40,651 nucleotides of DNA from Leptospirillum sp. (GTDB lineage Bacteria > Nitrospirota > Leptospirillia > Leptospirillales > Leptospirillaceae). The stretch spans positions 1-40,651 of the forward strand of contig DAHWBS010000009.1 of assembly GCA_027323445.1 (NCBI GenBank), read 5' to 3'. Positions 14,705 through 23,738 of the stretch are shown in pieces (the stretch's first letter is position 1; each line of letters begins with the position of its first letter). The notes beneath the pieces are model-generated. The model was given only the letters and a program-made list of their open reading frames with translations, did not search any database and was not told the origin of the DNA. The translations under genes and the position numbers were made by a program.

Positions 14705-15961
14705 ATGAAAAAAACGATATCGATAAGAGATCTCAAGGTTGGAATGACCGTTACAGGGGTTGATAAAAACTGGTTTGAAACCACCCTTGTCTCACATCAT
14801 TTTACCATTCGATCAAATGAAGATATCCGGAGACTGGAAAAAAACGGGATCCAAAAGGTCTCCGTCGAGTTCGATCCCGTAAAGGAACACAAAACCACCC
14901 CGGACCCGGAACATAAAATTTCCCCCAAACAGGTCTCAAGCCCAGAAAACCTGGCATCTTCCATCAATGAAGGCTCAGCAGAGCTTCCGGAGCCTTCTCC
15001 CAAAAAATGCTCCGAGATTGAACACATTCAGAAAGAAACAGCCACTGTTCTTGAAAAATCCTTCAATGATGCCCGGATGGGCAGGACAATGGACACAAAA
15101 AAAATCAGGGAAATGGTCAGGGAGACTATTCATCTGATCCTTCAGAATAAGAACTCGACCTCATTTCTTGCCGATATTTCCGGAAATGACGATGAAACAT
15201 TCCTCCATTCCGCAAATACAATGATGCTTGCAGTCGGTTATGCCATCAGAAAAAAATACCCTGAAGAAGAATGGATGGCATGGGGAATGGCCGCATCGCT
15301 TCATGATCTTGGAAAAATCTTTATCCCGGGAGAAATTCTTAAAAAACCATCCCGACTCACACCCGAAGAGTGGGAGCAGATGCGCAAACACCCGCTTCTG
15401 GGTTCACAGTTTCTGAAAAAATCCCCTGAGCCCGACCTTCGCAATCTTGCAGCAAAGGTCGCTGTAGAACATCATGAGCGCCATGGAGGAAAGGGATATC
15501 CTTATGCTCTTGACCTTCCAAGCATCCACCCTGTTTCCCAGGGAATAATGGTCCTCGACGTCTATGAAGCCCTGACTGCCGATCGCATCTACAGAAAAGG
15601 AATGATTCCCCACAAAGCCATGTCGTTTCTTCTCCAGAGCACCATGGGGCTTGATCAGGATATCAGCCGGACTCTTGCGAATATGGTCGGAATCTATCCT
15701 GTGGGCACACTTATAGGACTTGCAGGGGGAGAGATTGGAGTTCTTCTAGGCTATCAGGAAGATAACGTCCTTACAGGAATGGCCAAGATTCTTGTTCTTT
15801 TCTCGGCCAGCCAGACCTTTCTTGAGAAACCCTACACAACGGAACTTGCCATCGGAACAAACGAACGACATTTTCCGACTTACACCACCAACGATATTGG
15901 CATCACCCATAAACAGATGATCAACCACATCCGTCAATTCTCACAACACTCACAAAAATAA
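14705..15961 (+). CDS. HD-GYP domain cyclic-di-GMP phosphodiesterase
   Basis: A 418-residue cytoplasmic protein. An N-terminal DUF3391-like region (about 1-60, ISIRDLKVGM) leads by a Pro/Ser-rich linker into an HD-GYP domain (about 165-340). Key residues: H168, the HD pair H200-D201 in SLHDLGKIFIPG, H229, H256-H257 and GYP at 264-266 (GGKGYPYALD). HD-GYP enzymes degrade cyclic-di-GMP. The metal ligands appear complete, so activity is likely. It is 48 bases downstream of the TrpD-like gene on the same strand. No membrane span is seen. Confidence 0.92.
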   Translation: MKKTISIRDLKVGMTVTGVDKNWFETTLVSHHFTIRSNEDIRRLEKNGIQKVSVEFDPVKEHKTTPDPEHKISPKQVSSPENLASSINEGSAELPEPSPKKCSEIEHIQKETATVLEKSFNDARMGRTMDTKKIREMVRETIHLILQNKNSTSFLADISGNDDETFLHSANTMMLAVGYAIRKKYPEEEWMAWGMAASLHDLGKIFIPGEILKKPSRLTPEEWEQMRKHPLLGSQFLKKSPEPDLRNLAAKVAVEHHERHGGKGYPYALDLPSIHPVSQGIMVLDVYEALTADRIYRKGMIPHKAMSFLLQSTMGLDQDISRTLANMVGIYPVGTLIGLAGGEIGVLLGYQEDNVLTGMAKILVLFSASQTFLEKPYTTELAIGTNERHFPTYTTNDIGITHKQMINHIRQFSQHSQK

Positions 15962-16096
15962 ACCGGAAGAATGCTTTCGGCCCAAGAAAAAGGCTGACAA
16001 TCGGGAACGACCCTCCGGACAATCCATTGATGTCGTCGTCCTTAAGATATAACGACAAGATCGTCCGGTGGGTGATCTGTCTTGGTATAAAGATGG

Positions 16097-16342
16097 TTAT
16101 TTCACTTTTTTGACCAGAAGCTCCCAGTAACCATCTACTTTTTCTGTGCCAATGTATTGCTGTCCAACTTTAGAGATCCAGGCGGGAATATCCTTGGCTG
16201 ACCCCTCGTCAGAAGACAATATCTTTAAGACGGCACCAACGGGCTTGACGGATATGACCCGGATCAACTCCATAAGGGGACCAGGACAATAAAGTCCTCT
16301 TGCATCGATCACTTCATCTGGCTTTACAGACTCATCGCTCAT
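16097..16342 (-). CDS. tusA: TusA-family sulfur carrier
   Basis: An 81-residue TusA/SirA-like protein. The active-site segment DARGLYCPGPLMEL has the CPxP motif whose cysteine carries the persulfide. The ATG at 16342 is chosen (GGGGG 6 bases upstream); the ATG at 16345 is adjacent. It lies 32 bases after the DsrE-like gene on the same strand. TusA-DsrE pairs shuttle sulfur in sulfur-oxidising organisms and in tRNA thiolation; which applies here is not shown. Confidence 0.88.
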   Translation of the reverse strand: MSDESVKPDEVIDARGLYCPGPLMELIRVISVKPVGAVLKILSSDEGSAKDIPAWISKVGQQYIGTEKVDGYWELLVKKVK

Positions 16343-16374
16343 CATTCTCCCCCGATCTTCCCTATTTTTAGGGA

Positions 16375-16767
16375 CTAGACAAAAAGGACCTGCCCCCCTT
16401 CGGCTTTCCCCCAAAATGTCGCAACGCCAACTACTTCATCAAAAACGGGAACCATTTCATCCAGCTTGGCATCCATCAGGTCAAGAGCCAGTGCACAGGC
16501 AAAAACCTTAAGTGTTCCCATCTCTTTTCCCTGAAGCAATAGATCCGAGAAAAGAGGGGCCTTCTTTCTGATTGCCGCCTGACCCAGAACCCCGATTTTA
16601 GGAAAGATTCGATCGGCAACCGTTTTCTTCTGAAAACAAGTCATAGCCGCCATCGTCACAAAAACATTGACCTCTACCCCTGAAACCGAAGCCACAGAAG
16701 CCATCATGCATCCTGCCTGAAGTTTTTCAAATTCATCCGAAGCCAGCACCACCGATAACTTTTCCAC
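16375..16767 (-). CDS. DsrE-family sulfurtransferase-like protein
   Basis: A 130-residue protein of the DsrE/DsrF superfamily. It opens with the beta strand KLSVVLASDEFEKLQAGCMMAS, then VNVFVTMAAMTCFQKKTV, then LKVFACALALDLM. Cysteines C20, C44 and C91 are candidates for persulfide relay. The start is GTG with AGGGGG 7 bases upstream. With the TusA gene it forms a two-gene sulfur-relay operon. Confidence 0.82.
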   Translation of the reverse strand: MEKLSVVLASDEFEKLQAGCMMASVASVSGVEVNVFVTMAAMTCFQKKTVADRIFPKIGVLGQAAIRKKAPLFSDLLLQGKEMGTLKVFACALALDLMDAKLDEMVPVFDEVVGVATFWGKAEGGQVLFV

Positions 16768-16950
16768 AACCGCCCCCTAATTTTATGATGCAAAAAAGAA
16801 TCAACAGCGCTCCACGCTTATGACAATAATACCATTTCCGGCCAATGATCGAGAAGTTGCGCAGACACTTTATAAAAATCCGACCAGGAACTAGAATAAT
16901 AGAAATCTTCCAGGATACGAACAGAAAAAACCAACAGAAAGGTTTTTCCA

Positions 16951-17169
16951 TTGATAAAAAAGCGCCTCATGAACATCGGAATCGCCATCTTCATCGCAGG
17001 CATCCCTTCAGCAATAGGCCCCGTGTACCTCGGACTTGTCAGAGATGATATCCACGCACATTCATTCGTCGGAGATACAGGACTTCAAGTCATTACAATC
17101 TGTGGAACCGTCACTTCTTTGCTTGGGCTGTACTTGTTTCTCCTGGGTAAAAAAATGTCCCGTTCCTAG
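16951..17169 (+). CDS. Small two-span membrane protein
   Basis: A 72-residue frame from a TTG with AAAGG 8 bases upstream. Two hydrophobic spans are clear (about 9-29 and 46-66) separated by a polar loop with DDIHAHSFVGDTG; it ends with basic residues. No family recognised. Its last 59 bases overlap the converging phosphoesterase gene. Overall pattern suggests a real gene, but the weak start keeps confidence moderate. Confidence 0.55.
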   Translation: MIKKRLMNIGIAIFIAGIPSAIGPVYLGLVRDDIHAHSFVGDTGLQVITICGTVTSLLGLYLFLLGKKMSRS

Positions 17170-18136
17170 GATGCTCGTCTTCTACGAAAACCCCGGGAAA
17201 ACGGGATGCCGGATCGCCATTTGGAACCGATGACAGGCCAAACCTTGAGAGGATGGCATTCAAAAGCACCCTATGGTCGCTGTATTCGGAGAATTCAAGA
17301 TGTCCCTTGTGGCGGCTTGTCACGCAAATGAAGGGAACCCGCCCACCCTTTCCCGGAAAGGGCTGACGTAAGAAAGGGTGATGAAAGAAACCCCTTCCCT
17401 CGTCCCAGACAATAAAGATGATCCCCCCTTTTTTAAAACTCTCCGAAGCCATGACCTTGGGAACCCACTTCGCCATAAAAGAATCGCCCGTTTCAATCAA
17501 TGAAGAGGTCCTGTTGCTTTTGCAGGCACTTCCTCCGTGCATATCGTGACAAAGTCCGGGAACAACATAAGAAAGGTCGGGAAGGTGCCCGCTCCTGAGG
17601 TCAGAGTCAAGGTCCTGAAGAGGACGGTCGAAGCTGGCTCTTTTGGGATCATTTCTCAGGGACGGAATCAACATGAACGGATTGTGCTTCTGCACATAAA
17701 CCGGATGACGCGAAGGGTACCGGTCTCCACTGAAACCGGCATAGGGCATCCCCTCGAAATATCCGCTGACAGTCAATCCCTTTGATTTCAGCTTGTCCAC
17801 AACTGTCGAAACAACAAATCGCTGGGATGGATCATCCGAATGACTTGTTCCGCTGGATCCCGCGACCAGCTCCACATAATTGGGGAGACTTGGGTGGGTC
17901 ATTGCATGATAATTCGTCATAATCATGTTGTTTTTTGCAAGTGCATTCAGAAAAGGGGCCTGTGGATTGCCTATGATCTGGGAAAACCCCTTGTTCTCAA
18001 GAATGAAAATAACAATATGCGGAGGCTCGGGAGAAGCGATGGAAAGAGCTGGAGAAAACAAGCAAACTGCCAGAACCAGAACCCTGGAAATCTTTTTGAT
18101 CATAAAGGAACGGAGAGGGAAGCCAGCCATGGACAT
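17111..18136 (-). CDS. Secreted phosphoesterase (acid phosphatase / phospholipase C family)
   Basis: About 341 residues with a signal peptide (MIKKISRVLVLAVCLFSPAL, then SIASPEPP). The body fits the phosphoesterase family PF04185: IVIFILENKGFSQIIG, HPSLPNYVELVAGSS with the likely nucleophile region, LSYVVPGLCHDMHGG, and IIFIVWDEGRGFFHHP. Such enzymes hydrolyse phosphate esters outside the cytoplasm, possibly for phosphate scavenging. The ATG at 18136 overlaps the previous gene's TGA (TGATG), which suggests coupling; an internal ATG at the signal peptide (18103) is an alternative. Confidence 0.85.
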   Translation of the reverse strand: MSMAGFPLRSFMIKKISRVLVLAVCLFSPALSIASPEPPHIVIFILENKGFSQIIGNPQAPFLNALAKNNMIMTNYHAMTHPSLPNYVELVAGSSGTSHSDDPSQRFVVSTVVDKLKSKGLTVSGYFEGMPYAGFSGDRYPSRHPVYVQKHNPFMLIPSLRNDPKRASFDRPLQDLDSDLRSGHLPDLSYVVPGLCHDMHGGSACKSNRTSSLIETGDSFMAKWVPKVMASESFKKGGIIFIVWDEGRGFFHHPFLRQPFPGKGGRVPFICVTSRHKGHLEFSEYSDHRVLLNAILSRFGLSSVPNGDPASRFPGVFVEDEHPRNGTFFYPGETSTAQAKK

Positions 18137-19542
18137 CAATCGAAATCCTTTAGAAGAAGGAATCGTTTAAACCAGTCTTCAAATTGTGGTATTTCCTTGT
18201 CTGCATGCTCCAGGGGCTTGACCTGAAGGGACTCATTCTTGATGAGCTGCACCAAAAGTTCTTCTCCCGTCCAGTTCGACGACGGGAAAGAATGTTTTGA
18301 AATAGCGCACTGGAAACGATAGTCAGTAAGACTTAGCCTTTCGAGTATCCCTTTATAACGGATCTCGACATTCGTTGAAACACCCTCGCCCACATCGGGA
18401 TAAATCATAATGATACCTTCATCAATTTTGCCAATAAGGTCAGAGCTTCTTCGGGCTTTTTGGAGAAAATCGATAAACTCATCCTGAATGTCCTGAAACT
18501 TCAATCGAAAAAGGATCATTGAGAAAGGACGAACTGGAGACTGGGCGATCATGTGTTCCATTGCAAGAACAAGACTTTCCCGATCAAAAAGACCCTGTTC
18601 GTCAATCTGGTAAAAAGGAATCAAACCCGCCTTGCTCCTGAACTCACCCATCTCAAAAGCGCATTCTGCAACCATCTCCTGCCAGCGGATACGCAGTGGT
18701 TCCTTCCAGACATCAAAAGAAAGAAGAGGAATGCCTATCCAGGCAAATACATGGAGGTACCAGTTGCAGGGAAGAAGCACCTCATGCTTCCACAATTGAT
18801 CCGAATGGGCCACGAGTGCTGGCCGGATGCTTGAAGCAGAAAGGGTCCGGAAATAAACGGTATCCCCGTAAAGAACACCTTCAGTACTTTGCCGCATGCT
18901 CTCCGGAGGGCCTTCGTACCCCATGCGGATAAAGTGACTCGAATCGCTCATGGAGGTCGCATCTGCCATGAAAACCCTGATCAGCTGATAGGCTGCAGGA
19001 AGAGTCGTCAACAATCCCTGGGAGAGCTTATCAATGCTCACAGCGTCATGGTTTCCCATCAGGATATTGCCGACAGGCCGCTGAAGCTTGTCTGCCATGC
19101 GAGAGAGGTAGGGAAGAAATGTCGTGGAAATTTCTTTTTCCGAAGGAAGAAACTCTTCCTTGGAAAGAAAATAGATCGCTACCGGTGAAGGCAAATGCCC
19201 CAGAGGGTAGTGCTTCATGAGAAGAGAACCCTTTTTTCCAAAATTACGGAACTCCCTGACAGAGAATTTCTCATCGAAATGATGAGGGTCTCCTTGGGGA
19301 CCACCCTTTTGAGAGTTCAGAATTTCAAGAACATCTTCATAGGGCTTTCTGGCCAAAAACTTGAAGCCAACCTGAATATGAAAGGAAAGCGTGTCATTGA
19401 ATACAACGATCTTTCCTTCCTCATCCACTATAAAACAAGCGATTTTGGGGTCGACAACAATAAGGTCAAGGATTTTTTTATGCGGAGCGGTATCCCTGAT
19501 AGATCGGGAATAGATATAAAATCCCAATCGCTCAACCTCCAC
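18136..19542 (-). CDS. PAS-like sensor with degenerate GGDEF domain
   Basis: A 468-residue soluble protein. The N-terminus resembles a PAS domain (LIVVDPKIACFIVDEEGKI). The middle (about 140-330) has no recognised motif. The C-terminal 140 residues follow a GGDEF domain in outline (LFDRESLVLAMEHMIAQSP, ARRSSDLIGKIDEGIIMIYPD), but GGDEF is replaced by KIDEG. It therefore should not make cyclic-di-GMP and may instead bind a ligand or partner. The start is GTG with a weak site; other starts are possible. It overlaps the phosphoesterase gene by one base and may be its co-transcribed partner. Confidence 0.7.
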   Translation of the reverse strand: MEVERLGFYIYSRSIRDTAPHKKILDLIVVDPKIACFIVDEEGKIVVFNDTLSFHIQVGFKFLARKPYEDVLEILNSQKGGPQGDPHHFDEKFSVREFRNFGKKGSLLMKHYPLGHLPSPVAIYFLSKEEFLPSEKEISTTFLPYLSRMADKLQRPVGNILMGNHDAVSIDKLSQGLLTTLPAAYQLIRVFMADATSMSDSSHFIRMGYEGPPESMRQSTEGVLYGDTVYFRTLSASSIRPALVAHSDQLWKHEVLLPCNWYLHVFAWIGIPLLSFDVWKEPLRIRWQEMVAECAFEMGEFRSKAGLIPFYQIDEQGLFDRESLVLAMEHMIAQSPVRPFSMILFRLKFQDIQDEFIDFLQKARRSSDLIGKIDEGIIMIYPDVGEGVSTNVEIRYKGILERLSLTDYRFQCAISKHSFPSSNWTGEELLVQLIKNESLQVKPLEHADKEIPQFEDWFKRFLLLKDFD

Positions 19543-19720
19543 CGGCTAAAATGATCAGAACACTCTCCATTTCCGATGCCTCTTCGAGAAAAACGATCTT
19601 TCCGGAAAATAATCCAGAGACAATCTTTAAACCCTGAACGGCCGTGACCGTATCGATATCAACAAGCGCATACTGGACATACTAGCACAAAAGAGCGACA
19701 GCACACCCAAAAGTCTTCAA
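19532..19720 (-). pseudogene. Possible short gene interrupted by TAG
   Basis: A TTG overlapping the lpd stop opens a frame that reads MKTFGCAVALLC, then TAG (19682-19684), then a further 49 codons with protein-like composition (YVQYALVDIDTVTAVQGLK, IVFLEEASEMESVLIILAG), ending inside the start of the next gene. There is no clear ribosome site and no family recognised. It could be a broken 62-codon gene or chance. Confidence 0.25.
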
Positions 19721-21147
19721 GTCGGGAATGAACGGGTTCTCAGCGCATCCCATATTGTTTCAGCCACCGTCGGATGAGGGAAAATAGAATGAGACAAACG
19801 ATTCGCCCCATCCGGCAATCCAATCGCCAGTGTCGCAACAGGAAGAATCTCCGACAACCCCGGACCGACTCCCCCAAAACCCAACAAAGCTCCGGACTGT
19901 TCATCGACAACCACCTTTACGATTCCCCTTCGGTCACCATGAATCAACGAACGTCCATTTGCCATCATCGGAAACTTTTTCTGGATTGCGGGGATACCTT
20001 TTTTTTGGGCCTGATCAAGAGTCATTCCGACTGAAACAAGCTCGGGATGGGTGTAGACAACCCGGGGTACCGTAAAGGGATCGATCGGAACAGGATCAAG
20101 ACCTGCCATTTTTTCGACACAGACAATAGCTTCATGGCTTGCCGCATGAGCGAGCATCGCCCCCCCGATCAGGTCCCCGGCCGCATAGAGTCCTTCGACA
20201 CCGGTCCATCCTGAAGCATCCACTTGAACAGAACCATCAGGCGAGAGCGTCACTCCCGCTGATTCAAGATTCAGACTGGCTGTATTGGGGGTTCGACCGA
20301 TAGCCACCAGGAGATATTCAAAAAAGACCTCTTCCGGAGGGTCCTCCTTCGAAGCGTTCTCCGGCTGCAGAGACAAGAATACACCTTTGTCAGTCCGGTT
20401 AATTGTCCTGACAGAAACGCCACACCTTAAAACAACTCCCTGACGGTCAAGCTCCCGTGACAGGATAGAAACCAGTTCGGGGTCTTCTCCTGGCAAAAGG
20501 AATCTCTCCCTCTCCAGAATCGTGACACTCCCGCCCAAAGATGTAAAAATCTGGGAAAATTCAACTCCGACAACACCCCCGCCCAGAATTCCGATTCTTT
20601 TTCCTGAAGGATTAAAGGAAAGTGCATCCGAACTGTCTATCACCCTTTCATGATCAAAAGGAAGTCCTGGAAAAACCTTGGGACTTGAACCTGTTGCCAG
20701 AAGAATATTTTTGGATTCCAGGACGGAAGCCGGAGAGCTTCCATCAAGAGCCACCTTCCCCAAACCTGCAAGATGTCCCAAAGACTCGAATGTAACGACC
20801 CCCGCCGTTTTCAGCAAATGTCTGATTCCCTGGTGCAAACGATTTACAACAGACTGACCAAAAGCCATGATCTGAGAGTGGTCAATCCTGGGAGGATCAT
20901 AATGGAGACCATTGGCCGCTGACCCAGAGGTTTTTTGAATAAGGGCAGAAATTTCCAGTAGAGACTTTGTTGGAATACACCCTTTATGAAGACAGACGCC
21001 TCCTACCTTGCCCGACTCCACCAGTGCAACGCGCATGCCCAATTCACTTGCCCGAAGAGCTCCCATATATCCTGCTGGCCCACCGCCAAGAACAATCAGG
21101 TCAAAAGAACTGTATGAATTATCGACAATCAAATTGCACCTTTCCAT
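19717..21147 (-). CDS. lpdA: Dihydrolipoamide dehydrogenase (E3)
   Basis: About 476 residues of the FAD-dependent pyridine-nucleotide disulfide oxidoreductase family. The FAD site LIVLGGGPAGYMGALRASEL, the redox pair in GGVCLHKGCIPTKSL, the NAD site IGILGGGVVGVEFSQIF, the second FAD contact GLYAAGDLIGG and the C-terminal FPHPTVAE with the catalytic His-Glu are all present. E3 reoxidises dihydrolipoyl groups of 2-oxoacid dehydrogenases or the glycine cleavage system. ATG 21147 is chosen. TTG 21132, with AAAGG just before it, is a credible alternative. An upstream GTG (21195) would overlap the tRNA promoter. It is divergent from the initiator tRNA. Confidence 0.92.
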   Translation of the reverse strand: MERCNLIVDNSYSSFDLIVLGGGPAGYMGALRASELGMRVALVESGKVGGVCLHKGCIPTKSLLEISALIQKTSGSAANGLHYDPPRIDHSQIMAFGQSVVNRLHQGIRHLLKTAGVVTFESLGHLAGLGKVALDGSSPASVLESKNILLATGSSPKVFPGLPFDHERVIDSSDALSFNPSGKRIGILGGGVVGVEFSQIFTSLGGSVTILERERFLLPGEDPELVSILSRELDRQGVVLRCGVSVRTINRTDKGVFLSLQPENASKEDPPEEVFFEYLLVAIGRTPNTASLNLESAGVTLSPDGSVQVDASGWTGVEGLYAAGDLIGGAMLAHAASHEAIVCVEKMAGLDPVPIDPFTVPRVVYTHPELVSVGMTLDQAQKKGIPAIQKKFPMMANGRSLIHGDRRGIVKVVVDEQSGALLGFGGVGPGLSEILPVATLAIGLPDGANRLSHSIFPHPTVAETIWDALRTRSFPT

Positions 21148-21173
21148 TTTATCTGGAAAACACTCGCGAATCC

Positions 21174-21202
21174 TTGACTTTAGCCCAAAAAACACCTATA
21201 TT
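21174..21202 (+). promoter_or_regulatory. Sigma-70 promoter of the initiator tRNA
   Basis: TTGACT (21174-21179), a 17-base spacer and TATATT (21197-21202) form a near-consensus promoter. Initiation 6-7 bases on would fall at 21208-21209, the very first bases of the mature tRNA. Confidence 0.75.
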
Positions 21203-21207
21203 AACGT

Positions 21208-21284
<77 letters not shown>

Positions 21285-21613
21285 ATATTCTCCTCAAACC
21301 CCGACTCAGTCCATAATTCATCAGTTCATTCTTAAAAAATAGCATCTTGCTCGCAAAACGCGCAATTTCTTTCTTTTTCAGGATCCAGAATCACTTCATC
21401 TGATATTATAAAACATGAAGAAGTTCTGCTACCTTCTCTCAGTCTGATGTGTCAAAGAATTTGAAAAACAGGACACGCGACAAGGGGCAGAGAGTACGTT
21501 AAAAAAGTCAAAAACTCCAGCAGATCTCTAACCACAGAAGCAACAGAACCGGCAATCTCTTTTAACTACAATCGGCCCACAGGTCTTTCCGGACCATTCA
21601 TCAGGAGGGAAAA
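21285..21613. other. Intergenic stretch between tRNA-fMet and the coiled-coil gene
   Basis: No supported gene. It contains only short low-complexity runs. It should include the promoter of the coiled-coil gene at 21614, but no convincing boxes were found. Confidence 0.45.
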
Positions 21614-21901
21614 ATGGATTCAAAAGAGGCTTACAAACAAAAATTAAATGCCCAATTGAAAGAATGGAGTGCTCAAATCAGCCTTATAAATGCCAAAATC
21701 GAGAACAAGGGAGCTGACATGAGACTCAAGTACGCCAAAGAGCTTGATTCCGTCAAAGAAAAGCAGGATGAAGTCATCCAGAAAATAAAGGATCTTGATC
21801 AGGCGACAGAGGAAAGTTGGGAAAAAGTTAAAGTCACTACAGACCAGATCCTGAATGACCTTAAAACAGGAGTGAACAACATACTATCAAAATTCAAGTA
21901 A
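21614..21901 (+). CDS. Small coiled-coil protein
   Basis: A 95-residue, highly charged, almost wholly helical protein with heptad-like spacing (LNAQLKEWSAQISLINAKI, ELDSVKEKQDEVIQKIKDL, LNDLKTGVNNILSKF). No signal peptide or membrane span. A strong AGGAGGG site precedes the ATG. It resembles small coiled-coil proteins common in environmental bacteria, with no assigned function; it probably oligomerises. Confidence 0.8.
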   Translation: MDSKEAYKQKLNAQLKEWSAQISLINAKIENKGADMRLKYAKELDSVKEKQDEVIQKIKDLDQATEESWEKVKVTTDQILNDLKTGVNNILSKFK

Positions 21902-22006
21902 CGCGACTCTTCCATCAGATTGGCCGCACAGTCGGTTCGCCGGAATACAAGCTGCCCAAAAGGGAGGACTCTGGTCCAGCGCCCCATCACTCAGTACACG
22001 GGCCAA

Positions 22007-22036
22007 CGTTCTCCGCCTGCGATCAAGCGGAGAACG
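22007..22036. repeat. 10-bp-arm hairpin between converging genes
   Basis: CGTTCTCCGC (22007-22016) and GCGGAGAACG (22027-22036) are perfect arms with a 10-base loop. It lies between the coiled-coil gene and the converging small membrane gene, where a transcription end is expected. No T-run on either side. Confidence 0.5.
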
Positions 22037-22156
22037 ACAATGCCGCAAGGAATCTTTCAAGACCGGGCAAGTCCGATGCGCCGATCCGTCACCGGAAGGG
22101 GAAGTGGCAGGCAGAAACTTCCTTCGTTCAGGGAGGAGAGACTGTCCCGTTTCGCC

Positions 22157-22345
22157 CTACTTTTTCCACCAATCCAAGTTTCCGGTAATGATATATTTCC
22201 GGAACAAATCAAAAAGAATAAATCCCAGAAAACCAAACTCCAGAAGCGTAAACATCTTGAAAAGGATCGAAACAACCCTTGACCTCCGCTTGCTCATATC
22301 CGGTGGTGGTGGTGGCCCTTCGCCAAAATGATTCAAGTCGTCCAT
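22157..22345 (-). CDS. 62-residue single-span membrane protein
   Basis: ATG with GAGGGG 6 bases upstream. The product has a polar N-terminus with a run of five prolines (GEGPPPPPDMSKRRSR), one hydrophobic segment (about 26-46, ILFKMFTLLEFGFLGFILF), and a short tail ending WWKK. The basic residues before the span predict the N-terminus inside the cell. No family recognised. It is 55 bases downstream of the lipoprotein gene on the same strand and probably co-transcribed with it. Confidence 0.65.
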   Translation of the reverse strand: MDDLNHFGEGPPPPPDMSKRRSRVVSILFKMFTLLEFGFLGFILFDLFRKYIITGNLDWWKK

Positions 22346-22400
22346 CGTTTCCCCTCATCACACTTAAGGTTCATATCCCCTCTCCATCGGGAGAAGAAGG

Positions 22401-23585
22401 CTATCCTTTTGAGTCTTCCGGAATGGCCATTCCCAGAAGGTTTTCATTCAAGCCACCGATCCAGTACGTTTTTCCGTCACGCCCCGGAAACATCGCAAGC
22501 TTTATAATTTGATGATTGAAATCAAAGGAAAGATCGATCTCGCCATCCAGTCCAAATCTGGAGTGGGAACCCTTTTGAAAGTGACCATTGGTGCGAAATG
22601 CCCCGATGACTGAACCCGCCTGATTGACATGACCGTCAAGTTCAAATAAGCCGGCTTCCCGGTCAAAACGGATGACGCCATCAATTCCCAGAGGCCCATC
22701 GACCAGTAAGCCTCCTCCCAAAACAAAATGATACCTCTCAAAAGGATAGATCGCCACAGGATGTGTTTCTGGCAAAAGAACGCCGACGCCCTTCATATGG
22801 GGATTGGTGGAATAAAAGATCCCCTCGTCAGCGTTTCCGATAATGTTGATCTGGCTATGCCGGGACTTTAACCACAACTGCATATGAAGACGACCATCAA
22901 GCCCGGTGGCGGTTGCCCCACGGAGATCTGCCCGTGGAAGAGGCACACCATTTTCCAAAATGACCGGATTCACGGGAGAATCGGATGAAGACTGGAACGG
23001 AATAGGACCAACAATCGTGAAAAATTCGTTCAGCCTCTCCCTGTAACCTGTATAGATAATGACTCTCGGTGCCCAAGGGTCTTTATGCAAAGGAGAATGA
23101 ATCATCAGGAAGTAGATTGGAGGCTCGACAACGGAATCATCAGAACTGGCAACCAGTACGGCCGACGCCATCTGGCAGACGGAAAGGTTCGAAAAACGGA
23201 CTATTCCTCTCAGCTCGACCCGGCGACTCCCAGCCGGAGAACGAATCTGAAGGGTTGCATGCAAGGAAAGATCCTTCGCCAGCTCGTTATGAGAAACCCC
23301 TGCCGGCCATACTTTGTCAATCCGGATTTCCCGGCTTTCGCCGACTCCGGCTGGCCAATTGACACGGATATCCATATAACGTGAAGAACAGGTCCTGGCT
23401 GTGACAGATAAGCCCTGAAACGACTCCCCGCTCATCATCGACAGTTTGTAGGATTCGGCCTTCACCGTTGGATACACCGGTGGCGGAACAAACACTTCGC
23501 AGCCTGCAACAAGTAGGGAAAAGGTCAAAAACAGCCACCTCACCGCACCTGAAAAACCAGTCATCACTCTTTTGAAATGTGTCAT
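22401..23585 (-). CDS. Large lipoprotein of unknown function
   Basis: 394 residues with a lipoprotein signal: hydrophobic WLFLTFSLL followed by the lipobox VAGC with C29 as the lipidated residue. GAGG precedes the ATG. The mature part is beta-rich with repeated Gly/Asp/His turns and short repeats such as FRTNGHFQKGSHSRFGLDG. There are a few cysteines (C66, C137). I do not recognise a domain. The residue after the lipid cysteine is glutamate, so outer-membrane sorting is likely. Confidence 0.8.
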   Translation of the reverse strand: MTHFKRVMTGFSGAVRWLFLTFSLLVAGCEVFVPPPVYPTVKAESYKLSMMSGESFQGLSVTARTCSSRYMDIRVNWPAGVGESREIRIDKVWPAGVSHNELAKDLSLHATLQIRSPAGSRRVELRGIVRFSNLSVCQMASAVLVASSDDSVVEPPIYFLMIHSPLHKDPWAPRVIIYTGYRERLNEFFTIVGPIPFQSSSDSPVNPVILENGVPLPRADLRGATATGLDGRLHMQLWLKSRHSQINIIGNADEGIFYSTNPHMKGVGVLLPETHPVAIYPFERYHFVLGGGLLVDGPLGIDGVIRFDREAGLFELDGHVNQAGSVIGAFRTNGHFQKGSHSRFGLDGEIDLSFDFNHQIIKLAMFPGRDGKTYWIGGLNENLLGMAIPEDSKG

Positions 23586-23738
23586 AATCCTCTGACAGAC
23601 CTGTCGATTCTTGTCTCACTCATTGACATATGGCATAATTGGCAACTGATTGTTTGATCAGACCATCATACTCTGGATCAGGCCCGGCGGCTATCAGTTC
23701 ATCCATACATGAAAAAATTACCCAGGCAGGATACACAC

